Translations under genes and position numbers: made by a program
DNA from: Paludibacteraceae bacterium
GTDB taxonomy: Bacteria > Bacteroidota > Bacteroidia > Bacteroidales > Paludibacteraceae
DNA: 5,318 nt
Assembly: GCA_017965125.1 (NCBI GenBank)
Contig: JAGCQO010000064.1
Coordinates: 1 to 5,318, forward strand
Direction: 5' to 3'
The notes under the pieces: model-generated
Told to the model about the DNA's origin: nothing
Database searches by the model: none
What the model saw: only the letters and a program-made list of their open reading frames with translations
Shown here: piece after piece, positions 1 to 5,066 of the stretch
Numbering within the stretch: position 1 is the stretch's first letter
Layout of the letters: every line of letters begins with the position of its first letter

Positions 1-104
1 CAGTGTTCAGGCTGCTATCGGTCGTCAGCTCAGCCCTATCTTTGGTCTTCGTCTTGCCGTAAATGCCTGGCAGAGCAAGGCTGGTTCTGAGATTAATGGA
101 CAGG
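1..104 (+). other. Possible fragment of an OmpA-type outer-membrane barrel protein, joined abruptly to ftsH
   Basis: The plus strand read from base 2 gives about 34 residues beginning SVQAAIGRQLSPIFG and continuing RLAVNAWQSKAG. A glycine/aromatic alternation of the type 'IG(R/K)xLxPxFGxRLxxNxWQ(S/A)KxG' is what I associate with beta-strands of the N-terminal barrel of Bacteroidales OmpA-family proteins. Evidence that this stretch is foreign to its neighbour is stronger than the name: the minus-strand ftsH frame loses FtsH similarity at about base 104. The plus frame stays open across the join only because it runs antisense to ftsH. The breakpoint lies around 98-107 and cannot be placed more exactly by eye. 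No start or stop of this gene is in the window. The OmpA label is from memory of family sequences and is tentative. Confidence 0.42.
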
Positions 105-685
105 AATGTGACGTTCACCTTGTTGTCCTTGTCGAAGACCTGCGCCTTGGACTTTCCTACGCTGAAGACTCCTCCACCGCCGATTCCGCCGCTCATCCTT
201 CTCAACAAGAAAACCCACAGTGCGATGAACAAGACTATCGGACCGAAAGCGAAAAGGAACTTCGAGAACAGGCCATCGTCTTTCGCGTACTTGATTTCGC
301 CCTTGAACTGGCGCTCGGCAAGCATCTTGCTCGACTGCTCCACCGAAGGAACATTCACCTGAACAAAAGCCTTCTGACCTTTCTCCACAGCGTTCTTGCC
401 GAGGACTTTGGTCACAGAATCCGGCTTTATCTCTGCCTTCGCCGTGTTGGCGTCGGTGTTTATCGTCACGTTGAGCAAGACATCTCTTGCGACAAGCTGT
501 TCGAACTGAGAGTAAGGAATCTGGCGCTGCTTCTCGCCATCCTCCATGTAGTTCATCACGATGAGAACAACGAAGATCAGCAAGAACAGCCAGTTAAGAT
601 TTGGTCGAAAGCCCTTCTTACCATTCTTGCCGCTCGCCTTCTGCTTCGACTCCTTCTCTTTTTCCATCATTTCCTTGAAATCCAT
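1..685 (-). CDS. ftsH: ATP-dependent zinc metalloprotease FtsH, N-terminal part only (recognisable from 685 down to about 104)
   Basis: FtsH is a hexameric inner-membrane AAA+ protease that extracts and degrades misfolded membrane and some soluble proteins. The start is the ATG at 685-683, giving MDFKEMMEKEKES, preceded by a GAGGG-like stretch about 9 nt upstream. Visible in order are a Lys-rich cytoplasmic tail (1-28), membrane segment 1 (about 30-47), the periplasmic FtsH_ext domain (about 50-140), membrane segment 2 (about 143-161), the Gly-rich linker RRMSGGIGGGGVFSVGKSKA (162-181), and FDKDNKVNVTF (184-194). Family members continue with (K/Q)DVAG, but here the frame reads LSINLRTSLALPG and stays open to the window edge without FtsH similarity. 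The whole AAA+ ATPase and the HExxH protease domain are therefore absent. An assembly or amplification chimera is more likely than a true truncation. The gene sits 36 nt after rsfS on the same strand with no promoter box between them, so they are probably co-transcribed. Confidence 0.92.
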   Translation of the reverse strand, partial: MDFKEMMEKEKESKQKASGKNGKKGFRPNLNWLFLLIFVVLIVMNYMEDGEKQRQIPYSQFEQLVARDVLLNVTINTDANTAKAEIKPDSVTKVLGKNAVEKGQKAFVQVNVPSVEQSSKMLAERQFKGEIKYAKDDGLFSKFLFAFGPIVLFIALWVFLLRRMSGGIGGGGVFSVGKSKAQVFDKDNKVNVTFLSINLRTSLALPGIYGKTKTKDRAELTTDSSLNT

Positions 686-721
686 CTCTTTATCCCTCTA
701 AATTCAAGTTTGTAAAACTCA

Positions 722-1084
722 TCAATAATCGTCTGCTATCTCGTTTATCTCGGCATCAGCCCAAAGGTGCTCCAAGTCGTAGAACGCACGAGCCTCTGGC
801 TGAAAGATATGCACCATGATGTCGCCATAGTCCAAGGCGACCCACTCGTCGTTCTCCCTGCCCTGGATGGCAAAAGGATCCTCGCCGACCGACTTCTTCA
901 CATTCTCGTCAACAGAGTCTGTTATGGCGTCAACCTGAGTGTTAGTGTTACCCTCGCATATCACGAAGTAGTCACACACACGTTCATCCAGTCCCGTCAT
1001 GTCAACAGTGACGATGTTGTGTCCCTTCACTTCCTGTATGCTCTCAACTATCGCGTTAAGTAATTTGCTGTTTCCCAATTTCAA
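722..1084 (-). CDS. rsfS: Ribosomal silencing factor RsfS (Iojap/DUF143 family)
   Basis: RsfS binds ribosomal protein uL14 on the 50S subunit and blocks joining with 30S, lowering translation in stationary phase or starvation. The 120-residue product is the usual family length. Hallmarks are DYFVICEGNTNTQVDAI (38-54), EWVALDYGDIMVHIF (80-94) and EARAFYDLEHLWADA (97-111), matching the conserved Iojap core. The start is a TTG at 1084-1082: an in-frame TAA lies only 7 nt upstream (1093-1091) and the first in-frame ATG is residue 29, inside the conserved fold, so a non-ATG start appears unavoidable. A second TTG at residue 3 is an alternative. A TATATTTG -7 box on the minus strand at 1114-1107 predicts a very short leader of roughly 15-20 nt. 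It is the first gene of a likely rsfS-ftsH operon and is divergent from the U32 gene. The identification is secure from motifs; the exact start is less so. Confidence 0.95.
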   Translation of the reverse strand: MKLGNSKLLNAIVESIQEVKGHNIVTVDMTGLDERVCDYFVICEGNTNTQVDAITDSVDENVKKSVGEDPFAIQGRENDEWVALDYGDIMVHIFQPEARAFYDLEHLWADAEINEIADDY

Positions 1085-1106
1085 TACGTATTATGTCTAT
1101 AATCTG

Positions 1107-1136
1107 CAAATATAATTGTTTTTTCAATGCGTCAAC
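1107..1136 (-). promoter_or_regulatory. Bacteroidota-type promoter for rsfS-ftsH
   Basis: On the minus strand, TATATTTG (1114-1107) matches the Bacteroidota -7 consensus TAnnTTTG exactly. A GTTG at 1136-1133, 18 nt upstream, is an acceptable -33 element (consensus TTTG, spacing about 19-21). The predicted transcript would start about 15-20 nt before the TTG start codon of rsfS. This is assigned from sequence match only. Confidence 0.6.
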
Positions 1137-1205
1137 GATGCCAATCATTAATAAGTGTTTTCAAAGTTATTGCGCCGTAGCTCGCAGTTGACTTGTTTTC
1201 TTCAC

Positions 1206-1213
1206 TATATTTG
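1206..1213 (+). promoter_or_regulatory. Bacteroidota -7 promoter box for the U32 gene
   Basis: TATATTTG on the plus strand is an exact TAnnTTTG match, followed by about 44 nt to the ATG of the U32 gene. The -33 side is weak: the nearest TTG (1188-1190) is only 15 nt upstream. The 173-nt divergent region 1085-1257 thus carries one -7 box facing each way, about 90 nt apart. Nothing else convincing was seen in this region apart from a 3-bp UUCG-capped stem at 1230-1239, too weak to call. Confidence 0.55.
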
Positions 1214-1257
1214 CAAATTGAACATTATAGCCTTCGGGCGCATACAACACAAGCACT

Positions 1258-2547
1258 ATGGAACTTAAAAGAGAAGATATTGAGATAATGGCTCCTGTAG
1301 GGTCATACGAAAGCCTCGCCGCTGCCATAAAAAACGGCGCCGACTCCGTCTATTTCGGAATCGAGAACCTCAACATGAGAGCCCATTCCTCTAACAACTT
1401 CACGACCGACGACCTGCGCGAAATCGTCCGCCAGTGCCAGGAGCACAACATAAAGACGTACCTCACTGTGAACACGGTGATCTACGACAAGGACGTCGAG
1501 CTGATGCACCAGATTGTGGACACGGCGAAGGAGGTCGGAGTGAGCGCGATAATAGCTTCCGACGTGGCTGTGATGATGTACGCACGCTCGATAGGCGTCG
1601 AGGTGCACCTCTCCACACAGCTGAACATATCGAACATTGACGCCCTGAAATTCTACTCGCAGTTCGCCGACGTTTCCGTTTTGGCACGAGAGTTGAATAT
1701 GGAGCAGGTGAAACACATCCACGAGGAGATTCTCCGACAGAACATAACTGGTCCTGCCGGAAAGCACATCAGACTGGAGATGTTTTGCCACGGCGCTTTG
1801 TGCATGGCGGTTTCAGGCAAATGCTACCTGTCGCTCCATGAACACAGCCGCTCAGCCAACAGAGGCGAGTGCATGCAGGTTTGCAGAAGGCAATACATAG
1901 TGAAGGACAAGGAAGGCGAGATAGAGCTGGAGGTTGACAACGAGTGCATAATGTCGCCTAAAGACTTGAAGACGATACATTTCATAAACAAAATGCTTGA
2001 CTCGGGAGTCAGGGTCTTCAAGATCGAAGGACGAGCACGAGGCGCCGAATATGTGAAAACAGTGGTCTCATGCTACAACGAGGCCATAAACGCATACCTG
2101 AACGGAGAATTTGAGGGAATTGAGGAAAACGAAGAGAAGGCGAAGGCGATAGACAGCAAAATCGAAGACTGGAACAAACGACTCGCACGCGTCTTCAACA
2201 GAGGATTCTGGAATGGTTACTACTTAGGACAGAGACTCGGCGAATGGACAAACAAATACGGCTCGCAAGCCACAGTGAAGAAAGTTTACGTGGGCAAATG
2301 CACGAACTTCTTCACAAAACTCGGAGTCGCCGAATTCCTGATCGAAGCAAGCGACTTGGCTGTGGGCGACGAAATACTCGTGACAGGCCCGACAACAGGA
2401 GCGTACGAGACAACTATAAACGACCTGAGAAAGGGCGAAGGCGAGCAAATAGAAAAAGCCAACAAAGGCGACTACATATCAATAGCAACAACAGAAAGGC
2501 TCAGGCGTAACGACAAACTTTACAAATGGGTCAAGACAAAAGAATAA
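1258..2547 (+). CDS. U32-family protein (annotated as peptidase U32; probable RNA-hydroxylation factor of the TrhP/RlhA type)
   Basis: The 429-residue product carries the U32 signature: E174-x-F-x2-G-A-L-C182-x4-G-x-C189-Y-L-S. The N-terminus (IEIMAPVGSYESL then NGADSVYFG) is the typical start of the TIM-barrel-like domain. VFKIEGRARGAEYV (253-266) corresponds to the conserved KIEGR segment, and a C-terminal domain follows from about 330 to 425. Cysteines at 177, 182, 189, 205, 209 and 230 include candidates for the 4Fe-4S ligands known in UbiU/UbiV-type members. Although called peptidases, characterised E. coli members act in RNA hydroxylation (TrhP/YegQ on tRNA U34, RlhA on 23S rRNA C2501) or O2-independent ubiquinone synthesis (UbiU/V). 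Domain order and length resemble TrhP most, but I cannot settle the subfamily by eye, so no symbol is given. The ATG at 1258 fits the usual family N-terminus. The DUF4294 gene follows after 4 nt. Confidence 0.93.
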   Translation: MELKREDIEIMAPVGSYESLAAAIKNGADSVYFGIENLNMRAHSSNNFTTDDLREIVRQCQEHNIKTYLTVNTVIYDKDVELMHQIVDTAKEVGVSAIIASDVAVMMYARSIGVEVHLSTQLNISNIDALKFYSQFADVSVLARELNMEQVKHIHEEILRQNITGPAGKHIRLEMFCHGALCMAVSGKCYLSLHEHSRSANRGECMQVCRRQYIVKDKEGEIELEVDNECIMSPKDLKTIHFINKMLDSGVRVFKIEGRARGAEYVKTVVSCYNEAINAYLNGEFEGIEENEEKAKAIDSKIEDWNKRLARVFNRGFWNGYYLGQRLGEWTNKYGSQATVKKVYVGKCTNFFTKLGVAEFLIEASDLAVGDEILVTGPTTGAYETTINDLRKGEGEQIEKANKGDYISIATTERLRRNDKLYKWVKTKE

Positions 2548-2551
2548 TCCT

Positions 2552-3154
2552 ATGAAGGAATTTTTCTGCAATAAGATAATCATCGGCATCATAATAGCCA
2601 CGGCATTCGCCATCGAGGCCAAGGCGCAAGCTGGACTGTTCGTGTCGTACCAAGTGCAAGTAGAACGCAACGGCGACACACTCTACATCGCTCCGATGCT
2701 CCCTCCTGCATACTGCTATCCGCCGATGAGATTCAAGAACAAAAAGGCGGAAAAATTCTACTGGAAGACCGTGAGAAACGTGAAGAAATGTCTGCCTTAC
2801 GCGCGCATCGTGAGCAAAGTGCTGAACAAGGCGAACGAGGATATGGCGGACATGGACGAAAAGCAGAAGGAAATCTACCTGAAGTCGCTTGAAAAGGAGG
2901 TCAAAAGAAAATACGAGCCTATCGTGCGCCACATGACATACTCGCAGGGCAAAATCCTCATCAAGCTGATAGACAGAGAGACGAACCTGACTTCCTATGA
3001 ACTCATCAAACTGTATCGAGGCGACCTCGCGGCGTTCTTCTGGCAGGGCGTGGCGAAGCTGTTCAACGCCGACCTCAAGGAGGAGTACGACGGCAAGGAC
3101 AAGGACAAAATCATAGAGAGAATCATCACATTAGTTGAAGCCGGCCAATTGTGA
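2552..3154 (+). CDS. Secreted DUF4294-family protein of unknown function
   Basis: The 200-residue product begins with a signal peptide: MKEFFCNKI, a hydrophobic run IIIGIIIATAFAI (9-21), and a likely cut after AKA (25), predicting export to the periplasm. The mature part has the pattern I associate with Bacteroidota DUF4294: NGDTLYIAP (40-48), YPPMRFKNKKAEKFYWKTVR (56-75), NVKKCLPYA (76-84), a charged, probably helical stretch (about 90-125), then TYSQGKILIKLIDRETNLTS (129-148), AAFFWQGVAKLF (160-171) and a C-terminal EAGQL. No catalytic motif or membrane anchor is seen. Cys55 and Cys80 of the mature protein could pair, but this is only a possibility. It starts 4 nt after the U32 stop, so it is almost certainly translated from the same mRNA. 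The family is recognised from memory of its consensus and has no known biochemical role. Confidence 0.85.
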   Translation: MKEFFCNKIIIGIIIATAFAIEAKAQAGLFVSYQVQVERNGDTLYIAPMLPPAYCYPPMRFKNKKAEKFYWKTVRNVKKCLPYARIVSKVLNKANEDMADMDEKQKEIYLKSLEKEVKRKYEPIVRHMTYSQGKILIKLIDRETNLTSYELIKLYRGDLAAFFWQGVAKLFNADLKEEYDGKDKDKIIERIITLVEAGQL

Positions 3155-3179
3155 TTTGTTCTTTTATTGCATACCTTTG
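3149..3179 (+). promoter_or_regulatory. Bacteroidota-type promoter for ychF
   Basis: TTG at 3149-3151 and TACCTTTG at 3172-3179 are separated by 20 nt, a good match to the -33/-7 arrangement of Bacteroidota sigma factor promoters. The -33 element overlaps the end of the DUF4294 gene (stop 3152-3154). The predicted leader is about 25 nt and ends in an A-rich run directly before the ATG, a common translation-start context in this phylum. No terminator separates DUF4294 from ychF, so read-through from the upstream pair is also possible. Confidence 0.68.
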
Positions 3180-3210
3180 CAGTCTAATTATTTTCAGTTA
3201 AAACAAAAAA

Positions 3211-4311
3211 ATGTCACTTCAATGCGGTATTGTCGGACTGCCTAACGTGGGCAAGTCCACTCTTTTCAACTGCCTTTCAAACGCGAAAGCGCAGGCTGCG
3301 AATTTCCCATTCTGCACCATTGAGCCAAACGTGGGCGTAATCACCGTCCCTGACGAAAGACTCAACAAGCTCGCAGAACTCGTAAAACCAGAAAACATCG
3401 TCCCAACGACTGTCGAAATCGTCGATATAGCCGGACTTGTGAAAGGCGCGTCGAAAGGCGAAGGACTCGGCAACAAGTTCCTCGCCAACATACGTGAGAC
3501 CGACGCCATACTGCACGTCTTGCGCTGCTTCGACAACGACAACATCACACACGTGGACGGAAGCATTGACCCTGTACGTGACAAGGAAATCATAGACACA
3601 GAGCTGCAGCTCAAGGATCTTGAGACTGTGGACGCGCGTCTGACCAAGGTGCAGAAGCAGGCACAGAACGGCGGCGACAAGGACGCGAAAGCCTTGTGCG
3701 AAATCCTCCTGAAGTTCAAGGAGGCACTGCTCGCCGGCAAGTCCGCTCGCACAGTGGAGATAGACAAGGAGCACGCGCGACTGGTGAAGGAGCTCGGACT
3801 GCTGACGACAAAGCCTGTGCTCTACATCTGCAACGTGGACGAGGCTTCGGCCGTAAACGGAAACCGCTATGTGGACGCGGTGAAGGAAGCAGTGAAGGAC
3901 GAGAACGCTGAGATACTCATCGTCGCAGCCGCTACAGAAGCCGACATCGCCGAGCTCGACACCTACGAGGAGCGCCAGGAGTTCCTCAACGAAATCGGTC
4001 TTCAGGAGTCTGGAGTAAGCCGTCTGATAAAGGCCGCATACAAGCTTCTGGATTTGAGGACATACTTCACCGCCGGACCAAAGGAGGTCAGAGCATGGAC
4101 ATTCCACAAAGGCTGGAAGGCTCCACAATGCGCGGGCGTGATTCACACCGACTTCGAGAAGGGATTCATCCGCGCCGAGGTCATCAAGTACGAGGACTAC
4201 ATAAAGTACGGCTCGGAAGTGGCTTGCAAAGAGGCTGGCAAGATGTCAATCGAAGGCAAGGAGTATGAGGTTCAGGACGGCGACACGATGCTGTTCCGAT
4301 TCAACGTGTAG
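3211..4311 (+). CDS. ychF: Ribosome-binding ATPase YchF (Obg-family, OLA1 orthologue)
   Basis: YchF is a universally conserved P-loop ATPase that associates with ribosomes and is linked to translation fidelity and stress responses. The 366-residue product aligns in length and numbering with E. coli YchF (363). G1/Walker A is GLPNVGKST (9-17), switch I is FPFCTIEPN (32-40), and G3 is DIAGLVKGASKGEGLGN (72-88). The base-recognition motif is NVDE (208-211) instead of the NKxD of GTPases, which is why the family prefers ATP. His114 (in ITHVDG) matches the catalytic His of the E. coli protein. A coiled-coil region spans about 130-195, and the C-terminal TGS domain from about residue 281 contains TYFTAGPKEVRAW and IHTDFEKGFIRAEV, ending MLFRFNV. 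The ATG at 3211 gives the canonical N-terminus MSLQCGIVGLPN. It has its own promoter and a strong terminator, so it can act as a monocistronic unit. Confidence 0.98.
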   Translation: MSLQCGIVGLPNVGKSTLFNCLSNAKAQAANFPFCTIEPNVGVITVPDERLNKLAELVKPENIVPTTVEIVDIAGLVKGASKGEGLGNKFLANIRETDAILHVLRCFDNDNITHVDGSIDPVRDKEIIDTELQLKDLETVDARLTKVQKQAQNGGDKDAKALCEILLKFKEALLAGKSARTVEIDKEHARLVKELGLLTTKPVLYICNVDEASAVNGNRYVDAVKEAVKDENAEILIVAAATEADIAELDTYEERQEFLNEIGLQESGVSRLIKAAYKLLDLRTYFTAGPKEVRAWTFHKGWKAPQCAGVIHTDFEKGFIRAEVIKYEDYIKYGSEVACKEAGKMSIEGKEYEVQDGDTMLFRFNV

Positions 4312-4335
4312 AACAAGACACACAGATATACAAAC

Positions 4336-4368
4336 AAAAAATCCTGCTCGATTGGGCAGGATTTTTTT
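4336..4368. terminator. Bidirectional rho-independent terminator between ychF and the convergent lipoprotein gene
   Basis: The left arm runs from 4336 to 4349, the loop is GATT (4350-4353) and the right arm runs from 4354 to 4367: 14 pairs including one G-T wobble, with a GC-rich core CCTGC/GCAGG. A seven-T run (4362-4368) forms the U-tract for ychF, and the matching A-run (4336-4341) gives a U-tract on the minus strand. It lies 24 nt after the ychF stop and 25 nt beyond the stop of the opposing gene at 4394, so it can end both transcripts. Confidence 0.9.
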
Positions 4369-4393
4369 GTTTTATGGACCAAAGAAACACTTC

Positions 4394-4855
4394 CTATTTC
4401 GTGCTGTTCAAAACCTCAGCCTTTTGGTTGAGATAAGCGACAAGCTGCTCCTGGCTCAGCGAAGCCACATCGCCATAAATATCCCTTGTGCCATTGACGT
4501 AAACCCTCGAGCCGTTCCATGTCACGGTCACATTGTAGCCGTTGTCCTTCGACAGCGCCGGGTCCTCGCTCACGCCCACGCCTATAAGCACAGCGTTGTC
4601 CGAAGTGCCGCACTCAATCTCCCTTCTGATGTTGATGACACTGAGTCCGCAGTTGTCGAACACATATTCCTCCACCTCGATTTTCACAGTGTTCTCGCCA
4701 GTGAATGTGACCGTGTTGCCGCTGCTGGCGACTGTGTAAGTCATGGCGCTGCGGTAGTCGTCGAAGCTGAAGCCTTCATAAGATTTGTTGCTGCACGAGA
4801 CAAAAAGAAATCCACACACACCTAAGCCTCCCAATAAATAAAGAAGTTTTTTCAT
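4394..4855 (-). CDS. Small lipoprotein of unknown function
   Basis: The 153-residue product starts MKKLLYLLGGLGVCGFLFVS and has Cys21 in a lipobox (FVSC), followed by SNKSYEG. It is therefore predicted to be cleaved by signal peptidase II and lipid-anchored in the outer or inner membrane. The mature part (about 30-130) is rich in alternating polar/hydrophobic segments such as MTYTVASSGNTVTFTGENTV and NVTVTWNGSRVYVNGT, suggesting a small beta-sandwich. Cys69 and Cys82 could form a disulfide. The tail SLSQEQLVAYLNQKAEVL looks helical. I do not recognise a family. The ATG at 4855-4853 was chosen because it begins the signal peptide. An in-frame start at 4963 would add 36 residues without signal character and lies upstream of the promoter box at 4903-4896. 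No classic surface-export signal (K-D/E-rich after Cys) is seen. It is convergent with ychF. Confidence 0.8.
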   Translation of the reverse strand: MKKLLYLLGGLGVCGFLFVSCSNKSYEGFSFDDYRSAMTYTVASSGNTVTFTGENTVKIEVEEYVFDNCGLSVINIRREIECGTSDNAVLIGVGVSEDPALSKDNGYNVTVTWNGSRVYVNGTRDIYGDVASLSQEQLVAYLNQKAEVLNSTK

Positions 4856-4895
4856 AACAGTAGAGTTTGCTGGTTTATAAATACGCGCATTTTCA

Positions 4896-4903
4896 CAAAT
4901 ATA
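4896..4903 (-). promoter_or_regulatory. Bacteroidota -7 promoter box for the lipoprotein gene
   Basis: TATATTTG on the minus strand (4903-4896) is an exact TAnnTTTG match, 40 nt before the lipoprotein ATG. A clear -33 element at standard spacing is not seen; the nearest TTG is about 24 nt upstream. It supports the short start at 4855 over the longer in-frame start at 4963. Confidence 0.55.
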
Positions 4904-4934
4904 TAAGTTCTTTATCACCTTAGTAAGCAATGTG

Positions 4935-5064
4935 TTGCATAACATAAGAATGCTATCTGTCATTGAGCATCCGGCGCTTCGGCTACGCTCAGCGACCGAA
5001 TCTCAGAAACCGCACCATGAAAAATCCCGGTCATTGAGCGGAGCCGAAATGCTGGGTTATGCAA
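4935..5064. repeat. 130-bp intergenic palindromic block with 9-bp terminal inverted repeats (MITE-like)
   Basis: The outer ends are TTGCATAAC (4935-4943) and its exact complement GTTATGCAA (5056-5064). Allowing one mismatch, the match extends to 11 of 12 (GTnTTGCATAAC). Inside, 4978-4998 and 5028-5048 form a second inverted pair, 18 of 21 bases complementary, with the core CGGTC..TGAGCG.AGCCGAA. GTCATTGAGC occurs twice in direct orientation (4959-4968, 5030-5039), and the first copy can fold with 4987-4996. The block contains no supported reading frame. It begins 2 nt after the stop of the BspA-like gene and lies upstream of the lipoprotein promoter. It may be a non-autonomous mobile element, an interspersed REP-like sequence, or a transcription end hairpin for the BspA-like gene. 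The family is not identified. Confidence 0.6.
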
Positions 5065-5066
5065 AA

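Noticed and set aside
2..715. Plus-strand frame open for 237 codons from the window edge
   Set aside because: Only the first ~34 codons look like protein. The rest is exactly antisense to, and codon-aligned with, ftsH, whose codon bias keeps the opposite frame free of stops. No start codon and no protein-like composition after base 104.
1085..1257. Possible leader RNA or riboswitch in the divergent region
   Set aside because: Only a 3-bp UUCG-capped stem (1230-1239) was found, and the predicted leaders are short. No conserved aptamer pattern seen.
1303..1791. 162-codon minus-strand open frame
   Set aside because: Antisense to the conserved N-terminal domain of the U32 gene. His/Val-rich shadow translation without recognisable motifs.
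3277..4146. 289-codon minus-strand open frame
   Set aside because: Fully antisense to ychF, which has every family motif. The frame is open because of codon bias and its composition is not protein-like.
4265..4825. 186-codon plus-strand open frame crossing the end of ychF
   Set aside because: Runs through the ychF stop, the terminator hairpin and then antisense to the lipoprotein gene, whose signal peptide and lipobox are clear.
4856..4963. 36-residue N-terminal extension of the lipoprotein from an in-frame start at 4963
   Set aside because: It would bury the signal peptide and lipobox inside the protein, and it begins upstream of the -7 promoter box at 4903-4896 and inside the repeat block.
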